A stretch of 7,048 nt of DNA from Sulfurovum sp. (GCA_027066595.1 JAMONG010000244.1:1-7048), one strand, 5' to 3'. Positions 1 to 6,772 are shown, numbered from the stretch's first letter. The notes: generated from the sequence alone by a model not told the origin. Program-made: numbers and translations.

Positions 1-339
1 CTAAGACGTGAACTCAGTCAAGAGGGTGCGACTAAAAAAGCTCTCAACGTAAAAGTCAATGATGTCCTACTTGAGACTATGCAGAAAATCTCTAAAAAAT
101 GTCAATTTGAAGGACCTACCAACTTACAGTTTATAGAGCATGAGGGAAAGTACCTGCTGCTAGAAATTAATGGTAGAGTCTCCTCTTCAACTTCTATGCG
201 TGAACTCTTCGGTGTCAATGAAGCCCAGATGTGTATCGACTACTACCTTATGAACAAGACACCAGAGACAACTGCCCAACGCTATGGAACCATCATGCGA
301 TATATAGGAGATGCCTACTTTGATAGCGATACTCTCTGA
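1..339 (+). CDS. ATP-grasp domain protein, C-terminal part (5' end outside window)
   Basis: The reading frame is open from the first base to the TGA at 337-339, giving 112 visible residues with no start, so the gene begins upstream. The diagnostic stretch is near bases 127-228: a hydrophobic strand, then LLLEINGRVS, then a GVNE segment. The E-x-N-x-R pattern (bases 163-177) is the usual metal/ATP-binding end of the ATP-grasp fold, as in CarB-like and PylC-like ligases. Family members join a carboxylate to an amine or thiol through an acyl-phosphate, using ATP. The substrate cannot be told from this fragment. The 3' end overlaps the next gene, which suggests translational coupling. Its place ahead of a polysaccharide exporter suggests a role in making or decorating a sugar precursor, but this is inference. 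The ATP-grasp call is fairly firm; the specific function is unknown. Confidence 0.72.
   Translation, partial: LRRELSQEGATKKALNVKVNDVLLETMQKISKKCQFEGPTNLQFIEHEGKYLLLEINGRVSSSTSMRELFGVNEAQMCIDYYLMNKTPETTAQRYGTIMRYIGDAYFDSDTL
306..310 (+). promoter_or_regulatory. Shine-Dalgarno AGGAG that bears on the phosphoesterase start
   Basis: AGGAG lies directly against the ATG at 311 with zero spacing, too close for use by that codon. It is nine bases upstream of an in-frame TTG at 320, a workable distance. The site lies inside the end of the ATP-grasp gene. It therefore favours TTG 320 over ATG 311, or coupled re-initiation at either codon. Confidence 0.45.
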
Positions 340-1030
340 TATACACGGTAACCTCCCTGCCCTTGAAGCTGTGTTAGAAGATATGGAGCCGTACCCTATA
401 AGCAAAGTCATCTCTTTAGGAGATGTCTCAGGGTACTACCCTTTCATCAATGAAGTGATAGAACTCCTACATAAACACGATGCTACCAACCTCATAGGTA
501 ACCATGACCGTTATGTCATTGACAACACGGAGTGTCCACGTTCAAGAAGTGCAAACCTTGCACTCACCTATCAAAAAAGTGTCATCACAGAAGAGAACAG
601 AGCATGGCTTAAACAAAGTTCTCCGTCTATCATCTTAGGAGATGCTAGCTTTGTACATGGTGGATGGGATGACCCTGAAGATGAGTACCTCTACAAAGTT
701 TCAGCTGGCTATTTTGAAAGATTTGATGAAAAGTTCTTCTTTTGTGGACATACCCATGTGCAAAAACATATTCATTTTAACACAGGTCAGTCTTTTATCA
801 ATCCTGGTTCAGTAGGACAGCCAAGAGACGGCATTAACACAGCAGCTTACGCTCTTTTTGATGAAAAAAAAGGTGAGGTGCACCTAAGACGTGTAGCCTA
901 CGATATGGACAAAGTTGCAAACAAGATGAAAAAGCTTGGCTTTGAAGAAAAGTTTTATACTAATCTCTATATCGGTGCTAGAATCGGTGGGAACATCGAC
1001 ACTATTATAGAAGAAACCCCACTGAGATAA
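311..1030 (+). CDS. YfcE/MJ0936-type metallophosphoesterase
   Basis: This is a calcineurin-like phosphoesterase of 239 residues, near the usual size for the YfcE-like branch. All the metal-ligand motifs are present: D10-x-H12 in SDIHGN, GD at 37-38, GNHD at 63-66, H116 in VHGG, and GHTH at 146-149, followed by the family's NPGSVGQPRD block at 164-173. It should be a soluble cytoplasmic phosphodiesterase or phosphatase that uses a two-metal centre. The natural substrate is not predictable. The frame is closed by a TAG at 305-307, so only ATG 311 or TTG 320 can start it. I give the ATG as the outer limit, although TTG 320 has the better-spaced AGGAG and would begin right at the first beta strand. 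The overlap with the ATP-grasp gene (20 or 29 bases) implies coupled translation. Family is certain; role in the cluster is unknown. Confidence 0.93.
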   Translation: MPTLIAILSDIHGNLPALEAVLEDMEPYPISKVISLGDVSGYYPFINEVIELLHKHDATNLIGNHDRYVIDNTECPRSRSANLALTYQKSVITEENRAWLKQSSPSIILGDASFVHGGWDDPEDEYLYKVSAGYFERFDEKFFFCGHTHVQKHIHFNTGQSFINPGSVGQPRDGINTAAYALFDEKKGEVHLRRVAYDMDKVANKMKKLGFEEKFYTNLYIGARIGGNIDTIIEETPLR

Positions 1031-1041
1031 AAGCACTATTG

Positions 1042-1059
1042 TGTTAAAATAAGTATAAC
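1042..1059 (+). promoter_or_regulatory. Possible promoter ahead of the export genes
   Basis: The 50-base gap between the phosphoesterase and the permease contains TGTTAAAAT (1042-1050), which resembles an extended -10 (TG-n-TAAAAT). TATAAC follows at 1054-1059. No good -35 is visible, as is common in AT-rich Campylobacterota-type promoters. It could start a transcript for the exporter genes, but AT-rich DNA throws up such matches by chance and read-through from upstream is equally possible. Confidence 0.3.
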
Positions 1060-1070
1060 AGACACGCCCA

Positions 1071-1075
1071 AAGGA
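1071..1075 (+). promoter_or_regulatory. Shine-Dalgarno AAGGA for the GTG start of the permease
   Basis: AAGGA sits five bases before the GTG at 1081. That spacing supports the non-ATG start for the export permease. Confidence 0.6.
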
Positions 1076-1080
1076 TAGCA

Positions 1081-1872
1081 GTGCTAGATTTTTTAAAAGC
1101 CATTTTTAAAAGTAAAACACTTTTGTGGTCTCTCACTAAAAATGAGTTCAAACAAAAATATGTCGGTAACTTTTTAGGTATCTTTTGGGCATTTATCCAA
1201 CCTGCTGCCATGATAGCCATCTTTTGGTTTGTCTTTCAAGTAGGCTTCAAGTCTCAACCTGTTGACAACTTTCCTTTTATCTTATGGCTTGTGGCTGGGA
1301 TGTTCCCTTGGTTTTACTTTGCAGAGGGACTTTCTAGTGGTACAAACAGTATACAAGCCAACGCTTTTTTAGTGAAAAAAATCGTATTTAGAGTCAGTCT
1401 TTTACCTATGATACCCCTACTCTCTGCTCTGGCTATCCATCTCTTTTTTATCTTTTTTATGTATGGAATGTTTCTCTATTATGGTTACACCCCTGAAATC
1501 TATTGGCTACAGGTTTTCTACTATGCCTTTGCCACTTCGGTACTTCTTTTAGGACTTTCATGGCTTACCTCATCCATCGTCATATTTTTCAAAGATGTGG
1601 GACAGATGGTTGCCATTGTCATTCAGTTTGGCTTTTGGCTTACGCCTATCTTTTGGTCACTTAAAATGGTACCAGAGCAGTACCACTGGATTATCAATCT
1701 CAACCCCATGGCATACATCGTCAATGGCTTTAGAGAGAGTATGATCTACCATACATGGTTCTGGGAAGATATCTCCATGACGCTCTACTTTTGGGGTGTT
1801 ACACTAAGCATATTTCTCATAGGTGGTCTCACCTTTAAAAAACTAAGACCCCACTTTTCGGATGTACTCTAA
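1081..1872 (+). CDS. wzm: ABC-2 type polysaccharide export permease (Wzm/TagG/KpsM family)
   Basis: This is the membrane subunit of an ABC exporter that moves a lipid-linked polysaccharide across the inner membrane. It has 263 residues, the normal family length. There are about six hydrophobic segments, at roughly 31-54, 66-83, 108-135, 140-170, 176-195 and 232-252. The N-terminal cytoplasmic stretch has the family pattern in which a charged helix leads into KQKYVGNFLGIFWAFIQP. The end carries the typical LTPIFWS, LNPM and GFRE blocks around 188-219. The GTG start is backed by AAGGA five bases upstream. The stop codon overlaps the ATG of the ATPase gene (TAATG), so the two subunits are translationally coupled. 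The wzm symbol is by family and partner. An O-antigen or a capsule-like glycan are both possible cargoes, but the Wzt-type C-terminal domain of the partner favours the O-antigen branch. Confidence 0.93.
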   Translation: MLDFLKAIFKSKTLLWSLTKNEFKQKYVGNFLGIFWAFIQPAAMIAIFWFVFQVGFKSQPVDNFPFILWLVAGMFPWFYFAEGLSSGTNSIQANAFLVKKIVFRVSLLPMIPLLSALAIHLFFIFFMYGMFLYYGYTPEIYWLQVFYYAFATSVLLLGLSWLTSSIVIFFKDVGQMVAIVIQFGFWLTPIFWSLKMVPEQYHWIINLNPMAYIVNGFRESMIYHTWFWEDISMTLYFWGVTLSIFLIGGLTFKKLRPHFSDVL

Positions 1873-3137
1873 TGAACACAGCGATAAAAGTTACCAACCT
1901 AACCAAAGTCTATCATCTTTACGACAAGCCACAAGACAGGCTCAAGGAAGCACTTAATCCTTTTAAGAAGTCTTACCACCATGACTTTTATGCCATGCAT
2001 GATGTCACTTTTGAGATAAAAAAGGGAGAAACTGTTGGTATCATAGGAAAAAATGGTGCAGGTAAATCCACCCTTCTTAAGATGATAACAGGGGTACTAA
2101 CCCCTAGTTCTGGCTCTGTTGAGACTTACGGTAAAATCTCCTCACTCCTAGAACTTGGTGCTGGGTTTAACCCCGATATGACAGGTATGGAAAACATCTA
2201 TCTCAACGGGACTCTTATGGGCTTTGAACGTGAAGAGATGGAGAGTAAAATACCTGCTATTTTAGAGTTTGCTGATATTGGAGAGTTTATCCATCAGCCT
2301 GTCAAGATGTACAGTTCAGGGATGTTTGCACGACTTGCATTCTCTGTCTCCATTAACGTCGAACCTGACATACTCATCGTCGATGAGGCTCTCAGTGTAG
2401 GAGATATGGCATTTCAGATGAAGTGTTTTAAAAAATTCCAAGAGTTCCAAGCCCAAGGACGCACCATCTTGTTTGTCACACATGGACTTGACACAATCAT
2501 ACGCTACTGTAACAGAGGCATCGTCATAGATGAGGGGAAAATGGTCTTTGATGATAGCCCCAAAATGGCAGTAGATGCTTTTAAAAAGGTGCTTTCTGGT
2601 AACTTTTATGAAGAGAAAAAGAGTAATGAAGAAAAAAGCATCCAAACAGCAGAAAACAGTCTACCCCTAAAAGAGTATTTTGACAGACACATAGAACTTG
2701 ACACCTATGGCAATGGAAAAGCTACTATCATTGACTATGGCATCTTAGATCAAAATAACAACCCCTCTGCAATCCTTGATTATAATAGTACATTTAAAAT
2801 TGTTTTAAAAGTCAATTTTTCTGAAGACATTTCAGACCCTATTTTTGCATTTACACTCAAAGACGCAAAAGGCTTAGAGATTACTGGGACGAATAGTCTG
2901 ATGAAACATGTAAAAACTGGTACTTTTCAAGCAGGTGACACATCTACTATTACCTTTACACAAAAAGCCAATTTACAACTTGGGAAATATGCTCTTTCTT
3001 TAGGATGTGTTTCCATAAATGAAACAGGTGTAGAAGTATTTAGTAGAATATATGATGCCATTTTATTTGAAGTCATTGGGTCTGCTCAAATGGTTGGTTT
3101 TTTTGACTTACAAAGTGAAATAAATATTCAGAGCTAA
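1872..3137 (+). CDS. wzt: Polysaccharide ABC exporter ATPase with C-terminal glycan-binding domain (Wzt type)
   Basis: This ATPase drives export through the adjoining permease. The nucleotide-binding domain covers about residues 5-240: Walker A GKNGAGKST at 59-67, the family block LLELGAGFNPDMTG at 92-105, signature SSGM at 148-151, Walker B ILIVDE at 167-172, D-loop SVGD at 175-178 and switch histidine H204. A charged linker (about 243-265) leads to a beta-rich domain at about 268-415, with blocks such as FAFTLKD and LGKYALSLG, as in the Wzt C-terminal domain. In E. coli O8/O9a that domain binds the capped non-reducing end of the finished glycan and is needed for export. The total of 421 residues fits the long, two-domain form; exporters without this domain are usually near 220-260. 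No strong Shine-Dalgarno precedes the ATG, so the TAATG overlap probably drives initiation. The C-terminal part is clearly more AT-rich than the ATPase part. Confidence 0.94.
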   Translation: MNTAIKVTNLTKVYHLYDKPQDRLKEALNPFKKSYHHDFYAMHDVTFEIKKGETVGIIGKNGAGKSTLLKMITGVLTPSSGSVETYGKISSLLELGAGFNPDMTGMENIYLNGTLMGFEREEMESKIPAILEFADIGEFIHQPVKMYSSGMFARLAFSVSINVEPDILIVDEALSVGDMAFQMKCFKKFQEFQAQGRTILFVTHGLDTIIRYCNRGIVIDEGKMVFDDSPKMAVDAFKKVLSGNFYEEKKSNEEKSIQTAENSLPLKEYFDRHIELDTYGNGKATIIDYGILDQNNNPSAILDYNSTFKIVLKVNFSEDISDPIFAFTLKDAKGLEITGTNSLMKHVKTGTFQAGDTSTITFTQKANLQLGKYALSLGCVSINETGVEVFSRIYDAILFEVIGSAQMVGFFDLQSEINIQS

Positions 3138-3152
3138 ACAGTCTCTTCATAG

Positions 3153-3169
3153 TACAATCATTATATAAT
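3153..3169 (+). promoter_or_regulatory. Likely promoter -10 region ahead of the methyltransferase
   Basis: The 73-base gap after the ATPase gene holds a perfect TATAAT at 3164-3169, inside the palindrome ATTATATAAT (3160-3169), and a second weaker match TACAAT at 3153-3158. No convincing -35 is seen near 3141-3146. Transcription would begin near 3176. If real, the methyltransferase, kinase-glycosyltransferase and RgpF-like genes could be expressed separately from the exporter. Confidence 0.42.
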
Positions 3170-3181
3170 ATCAAGAGAAAA

Positions 3182-3211
3182 ATGTTAATAGAAATAGATG
3201 AAGAGGTCTAA
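3182..3211 (+). other. Nine-codon mini-ORF ending on the methyltransferase start
   Basis: An ATG at 3182 opens the peptide MLIEIDEEV, which ends in a TAA at 3209-3211 that shares its last base with the ATG of the methyltransferase. A purine-rich AAGAGA lies just upstream at 3173-3178. The arrangement would suit a translated leader that couples ribosomes to the next gene. It is short enough to occur by chance, and the methyltransferase has its own AGAGG at 3202-3206. Confidence 0.2.
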
Positions 3212-4101
3212 TGGGTGCAAAAATAAATTTGGATTTTTATACAGGAACTGACTTTTACAGTGATGGTGATGTAGAAGATGAATTACTAGAGATAGTTAAA
3301 CACAATAGTGATTATAGTGAAATATTGGCTAGTGATAACAGATGGCCTATACTCTATCATCTCTCTCCTATACGACAAAACATTATCAACTGGTATCCTT
3401 TTAAGAAAAATGCGACTTGTCTTGAGATTGGTGGAGGGTGTGGTGCGATTACGGGTGCTCTTTGTGACAGTTTAGAAAAAGTTACGGTGGTAGAATTATC
3501 TAAAAGACGTGCTACGATTAATTATGAAAGACATAAAAACTATACTAACCTTGAAATCATTGTTGCTAACCTTAATGATGTAATTTTTGAAGAGAAGTTT
3601 GACTACATTACACTCAACGGTGTACTTGAATATGCAGGTTCTTTTACCAAAACAGATGCACCTTATCAAGATTTTTTAAAACAGGTTAAAAAATATCTTA
3701 AACCTGATGGCAAACTTATCATTGCCATAGAAAACCGTTATGGTCTCAAATACTTTGCAGGCTCAAAAGAGGACCATACGGCTAAAGTATTTGACGGTAT
3801 CACAGGTTATGTAAACAATGATACCGTACGTACATTTGGTAAAAAAGAGTTAGAAGATTTGTTAGAACAAAGTGGATACCCTAGCCAAGAATTTTATTAC
3901 CCTCACCCTGATTATAAAATGCCCCTAGAAATCTACTCCTCTTCATGGTTACCAAGTTCAGCTTCTTCACTTGCACCAGCACCAAACTTTGACTATGAAA
4001 AATATGAACTATTTGATGAAACAAAAGCCTTCCAAGGCATCATAGACAATGGGCAGTATGAATTTTTTGCTAACTCTTTTTTAGTAATATGTGGAGACTA
4101 A
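3211..4101 (+). CDS. Class I SAM-dependent methyltransferase of a polysaccharide cluster
   Basis: This is a Rossmann-fold methyltransferase of 296 residues. Motif I is LEIGGGCGAITG at 71-82, and the acidic residue closing beta-2 is E95 in VELS. A post-II/III region reads FDYITLNGVLEYA at 130-142, and after LKPDGKLIIAIENRYGLKY (163-181) comes an EDH at 187-189. The N-terminal part (about 6-62) has a family-specific YSDGD and a WPILYHLSP segment that I associate with surface-glycan methyltransferases. The likely reaction is methyl transfer from SAM to a sugar or a sugar phosphate in the cytoplasm. A TGA just upstream in frame (3199-3201) fixes the ATG, with AGAGG four bases before it. The next gene starts on the base after the stop and encodes a kinase-like domain, which recalls the methyltransferase-kinase pair fused in WbdD. 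Methyltransferase fold is certain; the acceptor is inference. Confidence 0.88.
   Translation: MGAKINLDFYTGTDFYSDGDVEDELLEIVKHNSDYSEILASDNRWPILYHLSPIRQNIINWYPFKKNATCLEIGGGCGAITGALCDSLEKVTVVELSKRRATINYERHKNYTNLEIIVANLNDVIFEEKFDYITLNGVLEYAGSFTKTDAPYQDFLKQVKKYLKPDGKLIIAIENRYGLKYFAGSKEDHTAKVFDGITGYVNNDTVRTFGKKELEDLLEQSGYPSQEFYYPHPDYKMPLEIYSSSWLPSSASSLAPAPNFDYEKYELFDETKAFQGIIDNGQYEFFANSFLVICGD
4093..4096 (+). promoter_or_regulatory. Shine-Dalgarno GGAG for the kinase-glycosyltransferase gene
   Basis: GGAG lies five bases before the ATG at 4102, inside the last codons of the methyltransferase. It supports tightly coupled translation of the two genes, which have no base between them. Confidence 0.55.
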
Positions 4102-6753
4102 ATGAAAATATTATATATTAAAAACAATAGTGAACGAGCAAAAGCATTTCAACTCAAAACAATCATCTATGAAGAAAATGGTCAAAAATATGTTAAAAAA
4201 GAGGCCATCACGAAAGAAGCGATACCTCATTTAAAACAGATGAAAGAAAATTATGAGAAGTTAACTAAAGCGGCTCTTAATCCTCAAATTTCCTTTGCCA
4301 AAATAATAAATGAAGATACAAAAAGTTTAACCTTTGAATTTATAGAGGGTATAAGTTTTGAGAAGAAGTTTCAAGAAGCTTCTTCTGTAGGTAAAGATGC
4401 GATGAAAGCATTAGTTGATGAATATATACAACTTATTCAAACAAGTTTTAAAACCACAAAATTTGATAGCCAGAGCATGGTTACAAATGAGTTTAAAACT
4501 ATTTTTGGGGAGCAAGATTTTTCTTCTTTAGAGGGTGAATTGTGTTTTGAAGGTATCAGTAGTATTGACCTTATCTTCTCTAATATTATCTACAAAGATG
4601 ACAAAATCTATTTTATAGATTATGAGTGGGCATATAGTCTTAATATACCTGTAGAATATATTATCCATCGTACCCTTGAGATGCTTACTTCTAGCAAAAC
4701 AGAAGATGAAAAAAATAGTACAACACATACTTTTCTATATCATAAAATGGAAAGACATTTTGTTGATAATTATGTCATGAAAGATGGATTTTATTTTCAA
4801 AAGAAAAATTATCTTAAGAAAAATTCACTCATTGAACACCTTGCACTACAGGTAGAGGGGAAAGAGGAACATATACAAGAACTTTCCTCTCGTATACATG
4901 CCATAGGTGAAGACCTTGCTTATGCAAGAAGCATTGTAGAACAGAGAGACGGTGAACTATCTCAGCTACATCAAGTGGCAAATTCTTTACGGATAAAAGG
5001 TAGAATCAAACGTCTCATTCAAGTTTTCATTCCTTCATTTAGAAAAGACCCTGAACTTGAAGTGACTTCTTCAAATAGATATAAATACAGTTATAAAACG
5101 CCTGAATTTACAACTTTAATAAAAAATGAATTAGAGCACTTCAAATACCAACCACTTATTTCTATTATCATGCCTGTTTACAATGTTTCACCCAAATGGC
5201 TAGACTTAGCCATTGAGTCTATAAAATCTCAATGGTACAAAAATTGGGAACTCTGTATCGCAGATGACAAAAGTACAAATGAAGAAACACTTGAGTACCT
5301 GCATAACCTCAATCATCCAAACATTAAAGTCACCTATTTAGAAAAGAATTTAAATATCTCAGGAGCATCCAATGCTGCTTTGGAGATTGCTACAGGAGAA
5401 TACATCGCACTACTAGATAATGATGATGAAATTACTCCTGATGCTCTGTATGAAATGGTAAAAGCCATTAACCATGAAGAAGCTGAGTTTATTTATAGTG
5501 ATGAGGATTTTATCTCAACAGAAGGAGAAGTGAGTAATCCACACTTTAAACCTAACTTCTCTCCTGACTTGCTCTTAACACATAACTACATTACCCACTT
5601 TAGTTGTTTTAGTAGAGCACTCCTAGATAAAGTAGGAAACTTTAACGCTAAGTTTGATGGTTCTCAAGATTTCGATCTTTTTTTACGCCTTACAGAACAG
5701 ACTTCAAAAATTTATCATATTCCAAAAGTATTGTACCACTGGAGAATGCTTGAAACATCTACTAGCATTAACAGTGAAGCAAAACCTGAAGCACTTGAAA
5801 GAGGTCGAGGTGTCTTACAAGAAGCCCTTCAAAGAAGAAATATAGATGCCTCTGTAGAACATGGAAATATGCATCACTACTATAGAGTAAAGTACTTCAT
5901 TAAAGATAATCCTCTAATAAGTATCATCATCCCCTTTAAAGACAAGCCTGAACTACTTGATATGAGTATCAACTCGATTTTAAATAAATCGAGCTACCAA
6001 AATTATGAAATCATAGGTATTAGCAATAACAGTGAAGAGCCCGAAACATTTAAAAAAATGGCTGAACTTGAAAAGAAAGATACAAGAGTCTCTTTTTATG
6101 AATACAATACAGAGTTTAATTATGCTGACATCAACAACCATGCGGTCAATACCTATGCCAAGGGTGAGCATATTTTACTACTAAATAACGATATAGAAGT
6201 CATATCTCCAGAGTGGATAGAAGCAATGCTAGAGCATTCACAACGTAAAGAGATAGGCTGTGTAGGAGCTAAACTCTATTACCCTAATGATACTGTACAA
6301 CATGCAGGAATCATCATAGGTCTAGGTGGGTATGCAGGGCACTCACATAAAATGTATCTGCGTAATAATCCTGGATATTTTAACAGACTCAATGCTATAC
6401 AAAATGTCTCTGCAGTAACGGCTGCTTGTCTCATGGTAAAAACCTCTATCTATAAAGCGTTAAATGGTCTTGATGCACTCAATTTTAAAGTAGCCTATAA
6501 TGATGTTGACTTTTGTCTAAGAGTAAGAGAAAAAGGCTACCTTAATCTCTTTACTCCCTATGCTGAGATGTATCACCATGAGTCTATCTCTCGTGGTTAT
6601 GAGACTACCCCAGAGAAGATAGAAAGATTTCAACTGGAAAAAGATGCTCTTTCCAAAAGACATCAGACCATTCTTGCAGAGGGAGATCCCTATTATAACC
6701 CTAATCTTTGTCATGATAAAGAGGATTTTAGTCTATGTCCAAAACAAGCATAA
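4102..6753 (+). CDS. Kinase-like domain, coiled coil and tandem GT2 glycosyltransferase fusion
   Basis: This is an 883-residue multidomain enzyme. Residues 1-230 look like an aminoglycoside phosphotransferase/protein-kinase fold: candidate ATP lysine K32 or K33 in YVKKEA, hinge FEFIEG at 78-83, catalytic loop D156-LIFS-N161, and metal aspartate D173 in FIDYEW. The histidine usual before the catalytic Asp is replaced (SSID). Residues 244-296 form a clean heptad series (I244, V251, I258, I265, L272, V279, L286, with L247, L261, I268, L289, L296). A basic amphipathic helix follows at about 297-313 and could touch the membrane. GT2 domain one (about 352-555) has SIIMPVYN, DD at 388-389, LLDNDDE at 437-443, SQDFDLFLR and YHWR. 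GT2 domain two (about 604-830) has SIIIPFKDK, LLLNNDIEV at 692-700, NDVDFCLR and HHES. It probably adds sugars to a lipid-linked glycan and may phosphorylate it. The GT2 calls are firm; active kinase function is inferred. Confidence 0.9.
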   Translation: MKILYIKNNSERAKAFQLKTIIYEENGQKYVKKEAITKEAIPHLKQMKENYEKLTKAALNPQISFAKIINEDTKSLTFEFIEGISFEKKFQEASSVGKDAMKALVDEYIQLIQTSFKTTKFDSQSMVTNEFKTIFGEQDFSSLEGELCFEGISSIDLIFSNIIYKDDKIYFIDYEWAYSLNIPVEYIIHRTLEMLTSSKTEDEKNSTTHTFLYHKMERHFVDNYVMKDGFYFQKKNYLKKNSLIEHLALQVEGKEEHIQELSSRIHAIGEDLAYARSIVEQRDGELSQLHQVANSLRIKGRIKRLIQVFIPSFRKDPELEVTSSNRYKYSYKTPEFTTLIKNELEHFKYQPLISIIMPVYNVSPKWLDLAIESIKSQWYKNWELCIADDKSTNEETLEYLHNLNHPNIKVTYLEKNLNISGASNAALEIATGEYIALLDNDDEITPDALYEMVKAINHEEAEFIYSDEDFISTEGEVSNPHFKPNFSPDLLLTHNYITHFSCFSRALLDKVGNFNAKFDGSQDFDLFLRLTEQTSKIYHIPKVLYHWRMLETSTSINSEAKPEALERGRGVLQEALQRRNIDASVEHGNMHHYYRVKYFIKDNPLISIIIPFKDKPELLDMSINSILNKSSYQNYEIIGISNNSEEPETFKKMAELEKKDTRVSFYEYNTEFNYADINNHAVNTYAKGEHILLLNNDIEVISPEWIEAMLEHSQRKEIGCVGAKLYYPNDTVQHAGIIIGLGGYAGHSHKMYLRNNPGYFNRLNAIQNVSAVTAACLMVKTSIYKALNGLDALNFKVAYNDVDFCLRVREKGYLNLFTPYAEMYHHESISRGYETTPEKIERFQLEKDALSKRHQTILAEGDPYYNPNLCHDKEDFSLCPKQA
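5973..5993 (+). repeat. Perfect 8-base inverted repeat inside the second GT2 domain
   Basis: CTCGATTT (5973-5980) and AAATCGAG (5986-5993) are exact reverse complements around a five-base loop. There is no T-run after it, so it does not look like an intrinsic terminator. It lies in codons just after the first helix of the second glycosyltransferase domain. It may be chance or a small mRNA hairpin. Confidence 0.4.
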
Positions 6754-6758
6754 TATAT

Positions 6759-6763
6759 AAAGG
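6759..6763 (+). promoter_or_regulatory. Shine-Dalgarno AAAGG that decides the RgpF-like start
   Basis: AAAGG lies nine bases before the TTG at 6773 and 36 bases before the first in-frame ATG at 6800. No purine-rich site precedes that ATG. It therefore supports TTG 6773 as the start. Confidence 0.5.
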
Positions 6764-6772
6764 TAAATAACT

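Noticed and set aside
187..411. Minus-strand open frame of 74 codons across the ATP-grasp/phosphoesterase junction
   Set aside because: It lies fully opposite two genes with clear family motifs, and its product resembles nothing I recognise.
864..871. Run of eight A bases in the phosphoesterase gene as a possible slippage or phase-variation site
   Set aside because: It encodes Glu-Lys-Lys in an intact frame, and A-runs of this length are ordinary in AT-rich coding DNA. No longer G or C tract of the phase-variable kind is present.
1031..1080. Terminator between the phosphoesterase and the permease
   Set aside because: I found no stem-loop with a following T-run in these 50 bases, so read-through from the upstream pair is likely.
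2316..2645. Minus-strand open frame of 109 codons opposite the ATPase gene
   Set aside because: It is antisense to strongly conserved ABC motifs, has no recognisable domain and no ribosome site that stands out. It is best explained as a shadow of the real gene.
3142..3178. Inverted repeat TCTCTT/AAGAGA in the gap after the ATPase gene, considered as a terminator
   Set aside because: The stem is only six weak pairs around a 25-base loop and no T-run follows. The arms flank the -10 box, which could be meaningful, but chance is more likely.
5654..5845. Plus-strand 63-codon frame inside the glycosyltransferase gene
   Set aside because: It is out of frame within a well-supported GT2 domain. The main frame carries the conserved SQDFDLFLR and YHWR motifs here, so this is not a frameshifted piece.
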